Shown: positions 1 through 8,774, counted from the stretch's first letter. The stretch is DNA of 64,000 bases from an uncultured Clostridia bacterium (GCA_934454115.1 CAKSFQ010000003.1:79858-143857), one strand, 5' to 3'. Numbers and translations: made by a program. Notes: a model not told the origin generated them from the letters alone.

Positions 1-1
1 C

Positions 2-781
2 AAAGAGAACCTAAATCTTTTGATTGCGCGCAAGCGAAGCACGGAATCCGGAACGACTGAGGACAAGGACGCGGCGCTTACCGCACTGAAGTCGCAGCTG
101 AAAGAACTGGAAAACGCGACCGAGGGCGGAAAGCATGAACTGACGGCGCCGGCCGCCGGCGTTTTTTATTCCCGGATTGACGGCATGGAGGATAAACTGA
201 GTCTTGCGGCGCTCGATCAGGTGAGCGTCTCTTACCTGAAAGAGCTTGATAAGATTCCGCTGACGCGGAGCAGCGATGTGGTGCAAAACGAACCTGTCGG
301 CAAGGTGGTCAATAACTACGGCTGGTATTTTTCGGCCAACGTCGATGCCAAGGATGCGGAGCGTTTGAAGGTCGGCCAGAGCATTAGAATGCGTTTTTTT
401 GATTTGTCGGACACCACTGTTTACGGGACGGTGCGTACGCTGAGCGGCGAAGAGGACAAAAAGGTGGCGGTCACGATTTACACCAACCGTTATGTCGAGG
501 GAATTTATGCGGCCAGCCGCACCTCGGCAGAGCTTGTTCTGGTTCGCTCGGAGGGGATCAAGGTGCCGGTGCAAAGCCTGCATATGCAGGACAATCAGAC
601 CGGCGTTTACGTACTGCGGCTTGGCGTTGCCAGATTTGTCCCGGTGCAGGTGCGATACAAAAACAGTGACTGGGCGATCATCGGCGCGGTCACCGACACG
701 GGGGCGGAATATAAGTTGCAAATCTATGATGAAGTTGTGGTGGAATCAAAGAATCTGGAGGACGGTAAGGTAGTGAGATGA
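2..781 (+). CDS. HlyD-family membrane fusion/efflux adaptor-like protein (5' truncated)
   Basis: The reading frame is open from the left edge, so the in-frame TTG at 20 is internal and the true start lies outside the window. The visible 259 residues begin in a charged helical stretch that looks like the end of a coiled coil, followed by a lipoyl/barrel-like part (APAAGVFYSRIDGMED) and a beta-rich C-terminal half. This is the pattern of HlyD-type adaptor proteins that link an inner-membrane pump to the outside. An HlyD-like gene directly before ylmE is a common clostridial arrangement, and the stop codon abuts the ylmE start. No transporter subunit is visible, so the substrate is unknown. Confidence 0.6.
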   Translation, partial: KENLNLLIARKRSTESGTTEDKDAALTALKSQLKELENATEGGKHELTAPAAGVFYSRIDGMEDKLSLAALDQVSVSYLKELDKIPLTRSSDVVQNEPVGKVVNNYGWYFSANVDAKDAERLKVGQSIRMRFFDLSDTTVYGTVRTLSGEEDKKVAVTIYTNRYVEGIYAASRTSAELVLVRSEGIKVPVQSLHMQDNQTGVYVLRLGVARFVPVQVRYKNSDWAIIGAVTDTGAEYKLQIYDEVVVESKNLEDGKVVR

Positions 782-1480
782 ATGGATATCAGAGAAAATA
801 TCGAAAAAGTTCGGCAGCAGATTGTTGCGGCGGCACAGGCCGCAGGACGTGACGCAGACGAAATCCGCCTGGTTGCGGTCAGCAAGACAAAGCCGCCTGA
901 AATGGTGGCGGAGGCGATTGCGTGCGGCGTGATGGATTTTGGCGAGAACCGACCGCAGGAGCTTTCCAGAAAATATGCGGACTTTCCAAATGCGCGCTGG
1001 CATCAAATCGGTCAGCTGCAGCGGAATAAGGTTAAACATATTATTGATAAGGCGGCGCTGATTCATTCGGTGGATTCTTTGCTCCTTGCGGAGGAGATCG
1101 AAAAACAGGCTGCCAAAATTCAAAAAATCCAGAATATTTTGATTCAGGTCAATATCACGGGAGAAGAGACAAAATCCGGCGTATCGCCGGGTGAAACGGT
1201 CGCATTGTGCCGGGCAGTCAGCACGCTTTCGCATGTGCGGATTTTGGGATTGATGACCATCTCGGCAGCCGGGTACAGCACAGCGGAAAACGGTGCGGTT
1301 TTCCGAAAGCTGAAAGAGCTTTCCGCAGCCATCGAAAAAGAGCGGATTCCGGGCGTTTTGATGCAGGAGCTTTCCATGGGGATGACCCATGATTTTCAGG
1401 CGGCGATTACAGCCGGTGCAACCATGGTTCGGGTGGGCAGCGGCATTTTTGGAGCAAGAAATATTGAAGCGGTAAAATAA
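782..1480 (+). CDS. ylmE: YggS/YlmE-family PLP homeostasis protein
   Basis: 232 residues, the usual size of the single-domain, alanine-racemase-like PLP-binding proteins (PLPBP). The PLP-binding lysine is K35 in AVSKTKP. The family motifs GENRPQE (about 54-60) and WHQIGQLQRNK (about 73-83) follow, with the SMGMTHDFQAAI phosphate-binding segment near the C-terminus. The family is not catalytic; it buffers pyridoxal phosphate and affects amino-acid and vitamin B6 balance. The ATG directly follows the stop of the upstream gene, so the two are probably cotranscribed. In Gram-positives it heads the conserved ylmE-sepF-ylmH-divIVA division cluster, which is what follows here. Confidence 0.93.
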   Translation: MDIRENIEKVRQQIVAAAQAAGRDADEIRLVAVSKTKPPEMVAEAIACGVMDFGENRPQELSRKYADFPNARWHQIGQLQRNKVKHIIDKAALIHSVDSLLLAEEIEKQAAKIQKIQNILIQVNITGEETKSGVSPGETVALCRAVSTLSHVRILGLMTISAAGYSTAENGAVFRKLKELSAAIEKERIPGVLMQELSMGMTHDFQAAITAGATMVRVGSGIFGARNIEAVK

Positions 1481-1570
1481 CGGGGAAACCCTTTTAGATA
1501 CCTGCCAAATTTTTGTGCCGGCAGGGAAAAATAATTACCACCGGGGCACAGCGGTAGAATGGAGTAGAAA

Positions 1571-2038
1571 ATGAGCAGTTTTGTGAACAAGATGATGAGC
1601 TTTATCGGCCTGGACGGCAACGATTTTAACGAGGATTATTATGCAGATGATGCACTACAGGAGAACGGTTACGACGAGTATGACGACGAGCCGGTTATCG
1701 ACCGCCTAAACGCCAGAAGAAGCAGCCGGGTTGTCAAGCTGCACGATAACGCCGCCGCACCGCAGATGAAGGTGGTTGTGATTCAGCCGGAGAGCTTTGA
1801 AGAGGCGCGGACCATTACCGATCACTTAAAGGGTAGAAAACCCATTGTGGTGAACTTAGAATCCGTTGAAAAGAATGTTGCACGGAGAATCGTGGATTTT
1901 CTCAGCGGATCGGTTTATGCATTGGACGGTGAAATCCAGAAGATTTCAAACGGCATTTTTCTGCTTGTGCCGAGCAATGTCAGTATCATGGGTGAGGAAA
2001 TGCAGGCCGCAAAGGGCAGCTTCCCGTGGAATAACTAA
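1571..2038 (+). CDS. sepF: Cell division protein SepF
   Basis: 155 residues. The N-terminus is a short amphipathic helix of the kind that anchors SepF to the membrane, followed by an acidic, poorly conserved linker. From about residue 65 the globular domain starts (VVVIQPESFEEA), continuing with DHLKGRKPIVVNL and RRIVDFLSGSVYALDG. SepF binds the FtsZ C-terminal tail and helps tether and bend the Z-ring, partly in place of FtsA. The neighbours ylmE, ylmH and divIVA confirm the assignment. The ATG at 1571 follows GGAGTAG. The 90-base gap before it contains a CCTGCC/GGCAGG hairpin without a T tract. Confidence 0.95.
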   Translation: MSSFVNKMMSFIGLDGNDFNEDYYADDALQENGYDEYDDEPVIDRLNARRSSRVVKLHDNAAAPQMKVVVIQPESFEEARTITDHLKGRKPIVVNLESVEKNVARRIVDFLSGSVYALDGEIQKISNGIFLLVPSNVSIMGEEMQAAKGSFPWNN

Positions 2039-2040
2039 GT

Positions 2041-2802
2041 GTGATGCAGGATTTGACACAAGAGGACAGGCTGATCCTTGCAAAGGCAGAGGACACGGTA
2101 AGGCTTTCCGAAAAGCGGTATGAGATGAAAACGATGGGATTTTTAAATCCGCATCAGCGTGCTGTCATTTTAGAAAACATGCTTTATACGCCGGATATGA
2201 AGGTGGTCTTTGACGGGGGCTATGACGAGGCCGAGCGCACGCAAATGGTGTGCTGTCCGGAATTTTGCGAGGTGGATCGCGACGCTTATCTGAGCGTTTT
2301 GGAATGTACCGGCCGTGATATTGCGGCGCTTTCGCACCGGGATTACCTGGGCAGCCTGATGGGACTTGGTATCGTCCGTGAAAAAATCGGCGATATCCTG
2401 GTTGCGGAGGATAAGGCCTTCATCTTTGTGCAGCCGAAAATCGCAGATTATGTGATACAAAATCTGAAAAAAATCGGCCGCTGCGGCGTACATCTTGCAA
2501 AAAAGAGCGCGGCAGATGTCATTTTGCCGCTGCGCCCCATGCGGGAGATTGAGGGGACGGTTTCCGCCCTGCGGCTGGATGCGGTGTTGTCCTGCGCCAT
2601 TGGTCTTGCCAGAGGGAAGACGGCAGACCTGATCCGAAGCGGACAGGTCAGTGTAAATTGGAAATCGCAGGCGGAGGTTTCTGCGGTTTTAAAAGAAAAT
2701 GACGTGATATCCGTGCGTGGCTACGGAAGGATGAAGCTGTCACGGATCGGCGGTCTGACAAGAAAAGGCAGATACAGTATTACCATATGCCGGTATGTGT
2801 AG
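2041..2802 (+). CDS. ylmH: YlmH-family S4-domain RNA-binding protein
   Basis: 253 residues, starting GTG at 2041 or ATG at 2044, three bases after the sepF stop, with no clear ribosome site of its own, which suggests translational coupling. The C-terminal part carries an S4 RNA-binding fold (RLDAVLSCAIGLARGK, then TADLIRSGQVSVNWK). The N-terminal two thirds match the YlmH-specific domain. In Bacillus this family has been linked to division-site positioning and to rescue of stalled 50S-peptidyl-tRNA complexes. Its place between sepF and divIVA is conserved in Bacillota. Confidence 0.9.
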   Translation: MMQDLTQEDRLILAKAEDTVRLSEKRYEMKTMGFLNPHQRAVILENMLYTPDMKVVFDGGYDEAERTQMVCCPEFCEVDRDAYLSVLECTGRDIAALSHRDYLGSLMGLGIVREKIGDILVAEDKAFIFVQPKIADYVIQNLKKIGRCGVHLAKKSAADVILPLRPMREIEGTVSALRLDAVLSCAIGLARGKTADLIRSGQVSVNWKSQAEVSAVLKENDVISVRGYGRMKLSRIGGLTRKGRYSITICRYV

Positions 2803-2816
2803 AGGAGGGAGAACGT

Positions 2817-3416
2817 ATGCTGACACCGCAAGACATTGACAGCAAAATTTTTAAACGGGCCATGCGTGGCTATGCCGTAGATGAGGTGGAGACCTTTTTA
2901 CAGGAAGTATCGGAGGATTATGCAAGACTGTATCGGGAGAACTTAGCGGCGAAGGAGCGAATCGAGATGCTCTCCGATGCCGTCAGACAGTATAAGGCAA
3001 TGGAAGAAACACTGCAAAACGCGTTATCGGTTGCAAAGCGCAGCGGAGACGATGTGAAACAAAATGCGTATGACCGCGCCGAGGTCATTGTCCGGGACGC
3101 GCAGATTCGTGCCGAAAAAATGATAGAGAACGCAAACGGCGAGGTAGAAAAGATTCGCTATCAGTACGAGCAAATGAAACACAGCGTTGAGGTTTTCCGT
3201 GCGAAGGTGGTATCGCTGCTGCATGCGCAGCTTGATATTATCAAGGATTATTCGCAGATTGAAGGGAATGAAGAAATCTTGAAAACGGCGAAAACCGTTT
3301 TAGAGCAGGGCGCGAAAGAGGAAGAGTCAAAAGAGGACGCAGACACCATGGAGCTTCCGGAAATCGTTCGGGATGCGGACGGAAATTATCAGCCCAAGGC
3401 GGATGAGAAAGAATAA
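2817..3416 (+). CDS. divIVA: DivIVA-domain cell division/polarity protein
   Basis: The frame is open from 2787, but the likely start is ATG 2817, 8-9 bases after AGGAGGGA and giving the canonical N-terminus MLTPQDIDSKIFKRAMRGY. That yields 199 residues. The first 60 residues form the DivIVA lipid-binding domain with the conserved GYAVDEVETFLQEV segment. The rest is coiled coil up to about residue 165 with an acidic tail. DivIVA senses membrane curvature at septa and poles and recruits division or sporulation partners. It closes the ylmE-sepF-ylmH-divIVA cluster. Confidence 0.94.
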   Translation: MLTPQDIDSKIFKRAMRGYAVDEVETFLQEVSEDYARLYRENLAAKERIEMLSDAVRQYKAMEETLQNALSVAKRSGDDVKQNAYDRAEVIVRDAQIRAEKMIENANGEVEKIRYQYEQMKHSVEVFRAKVVSLLHAQLDIIKDYSQIEGNEEILKTAKTVLEQGAKEEESKEDADTMELPEIVRDADGNYQPKADEKE

Positions 3417-3422
3417 AAACGG

Positions 3423-3445
3423 GGCGGTGTACTTTTTACACCGCC
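3423..3445 (+). terminator. Hairpin between divIVA and lspA
   Basis: Nine-base-pair perfect stem GGCGGTGTA / TACACCGCC with a 5-base loop, just after the divIVA stop. The following sequence (TTCTGCCGC) is not T-rich, so termination may be partial or the hairpin may protect the mRNA end. Confidence 0.5.
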
Positions 3446-3484
3446 TTCTGCCGCAAAAAGAGGAAAAAACAAAAATAGTGAGGC

Positions 3485-4027
3485 ATGACACATATGGGAT
3501 ATATTATGTTGGGTATGGCAATCTTGATTTTGGATATCATGACCAAACTGGTTGCCGAATTAAATTTAAAGGCGCTGGACACCGTGCCGATCATTAAGGG
3601 TGTGTTCCATTTCACCTATGTAGAAAACCGCGGGATTGCATTTGGCATGTTCAGCGATGCGCGACTTTTGTTCATTATCATTTCTATCGCGGTATTGGCT
3701 GCGCTTGCCGTTTTGTACGGCAAGACGCGGGTTCGGACAAGGTGGCTGCGCTTTGGCACCGCGCTGATTTACGGCGGCGCGATTGGAAATTTGATGGAAC
3801 GTATGGCAAAGGGCTATGTGGTTGACTTTTTTGACTTTCGTTTGATTCACTTCCCGGTATTTAACGTTGCCGACATTGCGGTATGCGTCGGCGCTGTGCT
3901 GCTGATGATTCATTTTATCATCAACGAACGGGAAGCGCAGAAAACGATGGGGGAAGGGCAGGGAAAGCAAAGTGGCACAGGAGAGAACCTGGAGCGTGAA
4001 TCCGCAGCAGGCCGGAGAGAGGATTGA
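3485..4027 (+). CDS. lspA: Lipoprotein signal peptidase (signal peptidase II)
   Basis: 180 residues with four hydrophobic segments, as in LspA, which cleaves signal peptides of diacylglyceryl-modified prolipoproteins in the membrane. Visible motifs are D17 in the first helix, VENRGIAFG (46-54), GGAIGNLMER (97-106), VVDFFDFR (112-119) and FNVADIAV (126-133). The catalytic aspartates correspond to D114 and D130. The usual N-x-x-D-R motif reads N-x-x-E-R (E105), a conservative but uncommon change. The hydrophilic tail after about residue 150 overlaps the start of rluD by 56 bases, so lspA and rluD are translationally linked, the usual clostridial pairing. Confidence 0.93.
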   Translation: MTHMGYIMLGMAILILDIMTKLVAELNLKALDTVPIIKGVFHFTYVENRGIAFGMFSDARLLFIIISIAVLAALAVLYGKTRVRTRWLRFGTALIYGGAIGNLMERMAKGYVVDFFDFRLIHFPVFNVADIAVCVGAVLLMIHFIINEREAQKTMGEGQGKQSGTGENLERESAAGRRED

Positions 4028-4892
4028 TCGTTTTTTGGGCAGTGTGATGGAGGACTTTACCCGTTCTCATCTTCAAAAGCTGATCCGCGATCAATGCGTC
4101 ACGGTAAACGGCGGCTGTGTAAAGTCAAGCTATAAGATGCGCGAGGGAGACCGGGTGACGGTCACCGTCCCCGAAGTAAAGGAAACCGATATTTTGCCGG
4201 AGACGATTGCGCTTTCGATTGTGTATGAGGACGCGGATATGCTGGTTGTCGATAAGCCGCAGGGAATGGTGGTTCATCCTGCCGCGGGAAACGAGACGGG
4301 AACCTTAGTCAATGCGCTTTTGGCGTATTGCGGCGATACCTTGTCCGGTATCAATGGAGAAAAGCGGCCCGGAATCTTGCATCGGATCGATAAGGATACC
4401 AGCGGCCTTTTGATGGTTGCAAAAAACGATAGGGCGCACCAGAGTCTGGCGGCACAGATCAAAGCGCATAGTCTGACGAGAGCCTACCTTGCATTAGTAC
4501 ATGGCGGATTTAAGGAGGACAGCGGCACGATTGCACTTCCGATCGGCAGACATCCGCACGACCGAAAGAAGATGGCGGTCACCGAAAAAAATGCACGCAG
4601 TGCGGTCACACATTACTTTGTGAAAGAACGTTTTTCTGGCTATACCCTGGTAGAATGCCGACTGGAAACGGGGCGAACCCATCAGATCCGTGTGCATATG
4701 AGTGATCGGGGTCATCCGATTGTCGGCGATCCCGTGTACGGAGTTAAAAAGGAGCCGTTCTCGTTAAACGGGCAGCTGCTGCATGCGTGGCAGATTGGCT
4801 TTAACCATCCCACAAGCGGAAAATATATGGAGTTTCAAAGTCCGCTGCCGGCGCATTTTGAAAAAGTTTTAAAAAGATTAAGAAATTTGTAG
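3972..4892 (+). CDS. rluD: RluD-type large-subunit pseudouridine synthase
   Basis: 306 residues from a GTG start inside lspA. An N-terminal S4 domain (about 14-70, RIDRFLGSV...) precedes the RsuA/RluA catalytic domain. The catalytic aspartate is D140 in GILHRIDKDTSG, and the conserved QIRVHM segment lies near 235. The enzyme isomerises specific uridines of 23S rRNA. Whether it is RluD or a relative of RluC/YlyB type cannot be decided from sequence alone. The stop codon overlaps the -35 region of the pyr promoter. Confidence 0.9.
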   Translation: MAQERTWSVNPQQAGERIDRFLGSVMEDFTRSHLQKLIRDQCVTVNGGCVKSSYKMREGDRVTVTVPEVKETDILPETIALSIVYEDADMLVVDKPQGMVVHPAAGNETGTLVNALLAYCGDTLSGINGEKRPGILHRIDKDTSGLLMVAKNDRAHQSLAAQIKAHSLTRAYLALVHGGFKEDSGTIALPIGRHPHDRKKMAVTEKNARSAVTHYFVKERFSGYTLVECRLETGRTHQIRVHMSDRGHPIVGDPVYGVKKEPFSLNGQLLHAWQIGFNHPTSGKYMEFQSPLPAHFEKVLKRLRNL

Positions 4893-4918
4893 ACAAAAAC
4901 CATATCTTGTTGTATAAT
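4890..4918 (+). promoter_or_regulatory. Promoter of the pyr operon
   Basis: TAGACA (4890-4895), 17-base spacer, TATAAT (4913-4918). It overlaps the rluD stop codon. The uraA promoter at 11903-11931 has the same TAGACA-17-TATAAT layout, suggesting matched expression of synthesis and uptake. Confidence 0.75.
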
Positions 4919-5079
4919 GGGCTGAGAGCGAAAAAGCAGACGCTTTGTTAGAACGGAAAGACCGCGGCGGCGCAGCTGTGCCGAAACGGGAAACTCCGCC
5001 GGAGAACGCTCTTTGGAAAGCAAGCCGGCGGAAGTGCTAGGGTTGCTTTTTTGTTGTATAGGAAAGGAGCGAAATCGTC
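4919..5079 (+). promoter_or_regulatory. Structured pyr leader with terminator/antiterminator pair
   Basis: About 160 bases lie between promoter and pyrR. A terminator can form from AAAGCAA (5017-5023) and TTGCTTT (5043-5049), with CC/GG extending it and a T run to 5052. A competing stem pairs TCCGCCGG (4995-5002) with CCGGCGGA (5025-5032), which uses bases inside the terminator loop and its base. This is the geometry of transcription attenuation, and the next gene is pyrR, an RNA-binding attenuation protein in other Bacillota. I do not see the classic AGAGAGG-type PyrR loop, so the PyrR link is inference. Confidence 0.7.
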
Positions 5080-5625
5080 ATGACGGAGCGCAAGCGGATT
5101 ATGGGTGCGGAAGAAATCGCAAAAAAGCTGGATCGGATCGGTATTGAAATCGCAGAACGGAATATGTGCGAAAAAAAGCTGGCCCTTATCGGCATTGTCC
5201 GACGGGGAGTCTGTTTGTCACAGCGGCTGGCGCTGGTGATTCAAAAGCATATGCCGAGCAGTGAGATTTTGACCGGCAGCCTGGACATTACTTTATATGG
5301 TGAAGATCATCGGATGATCGACCGTTTTCCTTTGTTAAACGGAACCGATATCCCGTTTTCGATTGCGAATATTCCTGTGGTTTTGGTAGACGATATTTTG
5401 TATACCGGAAAAACAATCCACAGAGCCTTGGAGGCGCTGTTGGATCTGGAGGAGCCGTCAGAAGTTCAGCTGGCCGCTTTTTTGGATCGTGGACGGCGCT
5501 GTTTTCCTATTAGTGCGGATTATGTGGGCGCGCGGATTCCCAGCTCCAGGGTGGAACGGGTTGCGCTGCATATGAAGGAGATTGACGGTGTTGACGAGGT
5601 TATCATAGAAAAGGAGAGTTTTTAA
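5080..5625 (+). CDS. pyrR: PyrR, pyr operon attenuator/uracil phosphoribosyltransferase
   Basis: 181 residues, typical length. It has a type I phosphoribosyltransferase fold with the PRPP loop VVLVDDILYTGKTI (about 104-117) and the IGIVRRGV segment near residue 43. In Bacillota PyrR binds the leader of pyr mRNA when UMP is high and favours termination; it also has weak uracil phosphoribosyltransferase activity. The preceding leader with alternative hairpins fits. ATG 5080 follows GGAAAGGAG. It is the first gene of a run ending with pyrE. Confidence 0.95.
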   Translation: MTERKRIMGAEEIAKKLDRIGIEIAERNMCEKKLALIGIVRRGVCLSQRLALVIQKHMPSSEILTGSLDITLYGEDHRMIDRFPLLNGTDIPFSIANIPVVLVDDILYTGKTIHRALEALLDLEEPSEVQLAAFLDRGRRCFPISADYVGARIPSSRVERVALHMKEIDGVDEVIIEKESF

Positions 5626-5630
5626 AACGC

Positions 5631-6542
5631 ATGAAGCATTTATTGGGGCTAAGAGATGTATCTGCCGATGAAATTGAAACCATTCTAAATGAGGCGTTCC
5701 ACATGAAACGGGAGGTGCTGCTCGGCAATAAAAAAACGGGTGACCTGAACGGGAAAAGTGTGGTGACCCTATTTTATGAAAACAGCACGCGTACCCGCCT
5801 GTCCTTTGAACTGGCGTCCAAATACCTGGGCGCGACCGCGGCGAACATTACCGCATCCGGCAGCAGTGTCGCAAAAGGAGAAACGCTGATCGATACGGCG
5901 AAAACGATTCGGCAGATGGCGGCAGATGCCGTAATTATCCGCCATCCGTCCTCCGGCGCGCCGCAGCTGGTGGCAGAGCATGTTGACGCCGCCGTTATCA
6001 ACGCCGGAGACGGTATGCATGAGCATCCGACGCAGGCGCTGCTTGACCTTATGACGATTCAAGAGAAGAAGGGGACGCTTCAGGGACTTAAGGTTGCGAT
6101 TGTCGGCGATGTCAAGCATAGCCGCGTCGCACGGAGCAATATTTACGGCCTGAGAAAAATGGGGGCGGAGGTTGTCCTCGGCGGTCCTTCTACGCTGATG
6201 CCGGTCGAGATGGAGCAAATGGGCGTAAAGGCGTACTTTGACGTTGACCGTGCGGTGGAAGGCGCCGATGTTATTATGGGACTTCGGATTCAGTTAGAGC
6301 GCCAGAAGAAGGGATCCTTCCCCACCGTGCGGGAATATCATAAATATTTTGGAATCAACGACGCGCGGCTCCGCAAGGCGGCGCCGGACGTGATTGTCAT
6401 GCATCCGGGTCCGGTGAACCGCGGCGTAGAACTGTCCGCCGATGTGATTGACGGTGCAAAATCCGTGATTGAGCAGCAGGTAACCAACGGTGTTTGTGTT
6501 CGGATGGCAGTCTTGAACCTTTTGATTGGTGATAAGAGATAA
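5631..6542 (+). CDS. pyrB: Aspartate carbamoyltransferase catalytic subunit
   Basis: 303 residues, standard for the PyrB chain. Carbamoyl-phosphate motif STRTRLSFE (52-60), SSVAKGETLIDT (about 79-90), the HPTQALLDL loop (about 131) and VMHPGPVNRG near the C-terminus are all present. It condenses carbamoyl phosphate with aspartate, the committed step of pyrimidine synthesis. No regulatory subunit gene pyrI follows, so the enzyme is probably the unregulated trimer, with control through the leader. It starts 5 bases after the pyrR stop. Confidence 0.97.
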   Translation: MKHLLGLRDVSADEIETILNEAFHMKREVLLGNKKTGDLNGKSVVTLFYENSTRTRLSFELASKYLGATAANITASGSSVAKGETLIDTAKTIRQMAADAVIIRHPSSGAPQLVAEHVDAAVINAGDGMHEHPTQALLDLMTIQEKKGTLQGLKVAIVGDVKHSRVARSNIYGLRKMGAEVVLGGPSTLMPVEMEQMGVKAYFDVDRAVEGADVIMGLRIQLERQKKGSFPTVREYHKYFGINDARLRKAAPDVIVMHPGPVNRGVELSADVIDGAKSVIEQQVTNGVCVRMAVLNLLIGDKR

Positions 6543-6557
6543 AACAGGAGGATGAGC

Positions 6558-7841
6558 ATGGGCTTACTGATAAAAAACGGGTTGGTGATTGATCCCGAAA
6601 ACGAAATCGAAGAAAAACTGGATCTTTGGATTGAGGAGGGCATCATCTGCGCCGTGGGACACGATTTGTCGGCGGACGGTGCGGAGGTGTTTGACGCCGA
6701 GGGTTGCGTGGTAGCGCCGGGACTTGTGGATCTGCACGTGCACTTTAGAGAACCGGGCTTTGAATATAAAGAAGATATCGAAAGCGGCAGCCGTGCGGCG
6801 GCGAAAGGCGGCGTGACAACGGTGGTCTGTATGCCGAACACAAAACCGGCGGTGGATCATCGGGCTTTGGTTGAATATGTCGTAAACCGCGGCAAACAGG
6901 TGGGACTTTGCAACGTTTTAACCTGTGGATGTATCACAAAAGGACAAATGGGAGAAGAACTTGCGGAGATTGGCGAATTGAAGGATGCCGGCGCAGCGGC
7001 AATATCAGACGACGGCAGACCGGTGTTATCCTCATCCCTGATGCGCAAGGCGCTGGAATACGCCAAGATGTTCCAAATCCCGGTCTTCTCCCATAGCGAG
7101 GATTTGGATTTGGTAGACGGCGGCTCGATGAACGAGGGCGGTGTTTCCACCAGGCTTGGTCTGCGCGGCATCCCCAAGGCGGCCGAAAGCGTTGCGGTAA
7201 GCCGTGACGTGCTGATTGCGGAGCAGGTGGGCGGCAGACTGCATGTTTGCCATGTCAGCACAAAAAATTCCATTGATGCGATTCGTGCTGCAAAGGCACG
7301 GGGCGTACGGATCACGGCCGAGACCGCGCCGCACTACTTCAGTCTGACGGACGAGGCGTGCGAAGGGTTTTGTACCAACGCCAAGATGAACCCGCCGCTG
7401 CGCGACCGCGCGGATGTGGAGGCAGTGATTGCAGGCTTAAAGGACGGTACCATTGATGCGATTGCGACGGATCATGCGCCGCACCACCGTGATGAAAAAG
7501 AGGTAGAGTTTGATCAGGCATGCAACGGAATTGTGGGACTTGAGACCTCGCTCAGCGTGGGAATTACCTACCTTGTGCGAACCGGTGCGCTGACGCTGCC
7601 GCAGCTGATCGAGAAGATGAGCACAGCGCCGGCAAAGATCATTGCCTCTGACCGCGGTACGCTTGGCATCGGAAAGGCGGCGGACATTACGGTATTTTGC
7701 CCGGACGAATCCTATGTGGTGGATGCCGCATCGTTTGCATCCAAGGGTAAAAATACACCCTATGACAAAAAAACACTCTGGGGCAAGGTAAAGCTGACCG
7801 TTTGCGGCGGAAAGATCGTATACCGCGATACGGATCGGTGA
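6558..7841 (+). CDS. pyrC: Dihydroorotase
   Basis: Class I dihydroorotase of the amidohydrolase superfamily. Metal ligands sit in DLHVHFREPG (H60 and H62 from this start) and in the ATDHAPH motif near residue 310. The enzyme closes carbamoyl aspartate to dihydroorotate. Two ATGs are available; the one at 6552 touches the AGGAGG sequence (6546-6551), so ATG 6558 with a 6-base spacing is preferred, giving 427 residues. It lies between pyrB and pyrF in the operon. Confidence 0.96.
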   Translation: MGLLIKNGLVIDPENEIEEKLDLWIEEGIICAVGHDLSADGAEVFDAEGCVVAPGLVDLHVHFREPGFEYKEDIESGSRAAAKGGVTTVVCMPNTKPAVDHRALVEYVVNRGKQVGLCNVLTCGCITKGQMGEELAEIGELKDAGAAAISDDGRPVLSSSLMRKALEYAKMFQIPVFSHSEDLDLVDGGSMNEGGVSTRLGLRGIPKAAESVAVSRDVLIAEQVGGRLHVCHVSTKNSIDAIRAAKARGVRITAETAPHYFSLTDEACEGFCTNAKMNPPLRDRADVEAVIAGLKDGTIDAIATDHAPHHRDEKEVEFDQACNGIVGLETSLSVGITYLVRTGALTLPQLIEKMSTAPAKIIASDRGTLGIGKAADITVFCPDESYVVDAASFASKGKNTPYDKKTLWGKVKLTVCGGKIVYRDTDR

Positions 7842-7861
7842 TAGAACAGGAGGACATCGTT

Positions 7862-8773
7862 TTGATCGATACATTGATAAATAAAATTATAGAAAAGAAA
7901 AATCCGACCGTTGCAGGTTTGGATCCCAAGCTGGATTACGTGCCGGAGGATATAAAGCAGGCGGCCTTTTCGGAATACGGTGAAAATTTTACCGGCGCGG
8001 CACAGGCAATTTTGCAATTTAACAAAACCTTAATTGACGCCCTTTGCGATATTGTCCCGGCGGTAAAGCCACAATGCGCTTATTATGAAATGTATGGGAT
8101 TGAGGGGATGCGCTGCCTTTATGAGACCATACGCTATGCGCAAAAAAACGGGATGTATGTGATCCTGGACGCCAAGCGCGGTGACATTGGCGCAACATCA
8201 GAAGCATACGCCAGGGCATATCTTGGTGAGACGAAAATCGGAGAGAGCAGCGCGGCGGCGTTCGATGCGGATTGCCTGACGGTAAATCCGTACCTCGGCA
8301 CGGACGGTATCGCTCCCTTTGTCCGGCAGTGCAGCGAACACGAGAAAGGGATTTTTGTTTTGGTGAAAACCTCGAACCAATCCTCCGGCGAACTACAGGA
8401 TTTAAAATCCGGCGGCCGGTATATCTACGAACACATGGCAGACCTGGTAAAGCAGTGGGGTGCGGATTTAATCGGCACCCACGGTTACAGCAGCGTCGGC
8501 GCCGTGGTGGGAGCGACCTATCCGGAGCAGGCCGAAATGCTGCGCAAGATTATGCCGCATACTTATTTTCTGGTTCCCGGTTACGGGGCGCAGGGCGGCA
8601 AGGCGGAGGATGTGGCAAAAAGCTTTAACCGTGACGGTTTGGGTGCGATTGTGAATGCCTCGCGATCCATTATGTGCGCGTATCAAAAGCAGGGAGGAAC
8701 GCTGGGAGATGCGGCGCGCAGGGAGGCAATCCGGATGCGAGATGATATTATGAGCGCGGTAGGAGGAAAATAG
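7862..8773 (+). CDS. pyrF: Orotidine 5'-phosphate decarboxylase (long, subfamily 2 type)
   Basis: The start is TTG 7862, 7 bases after AGGAGGA (7848-7854); the open frame further upstream only overlaps pyrC. This gives 303 residues, the long form of OMP decarboxylase rather than the 230-residue form. The active-site motif DAKRGDIGAT (about 81) is clear, with TVNPYLGTDG and the C-terminal NASRSIM segment. It decarboxylates OMP to UMP, the last step of the pathway. The TTG start directly behind a strong ribosome site may tune its level. Confidence 0.95.
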   Translation: MIDTLINKIIEKKNPTVAGLDPKLDYVPEDIKQAAFSEYGENFTGAAQAILQFNKTLIDALCDIVPAVKPQCAYYEMYGIEGMRCLYETIRYAQKNGMYVILDAKRGDIGATSEAYARAYLGETKIGESSAAAFDADCLTVNPYLGTDGIAPFVRQCSEHEKGIFVLVKTSNQSSGELQDLKSGGRYIYEHMADLVKQWGADLIGTHGYSSVGAVVGATYPEQAEMLRKIMPHTYFLVPGYGAQGGKAEDVAKSFNRDGLGAIVNASRSIMCAYQKQGGTLGDAARREAIRMRDDIMSAVGGK

Positions 8774-8774
8774 C

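Noticed and set aside
20..781. TTG at 20 as a start codon
   Set aside because: The frame is open to the window edge and the protein is clearly internal there.
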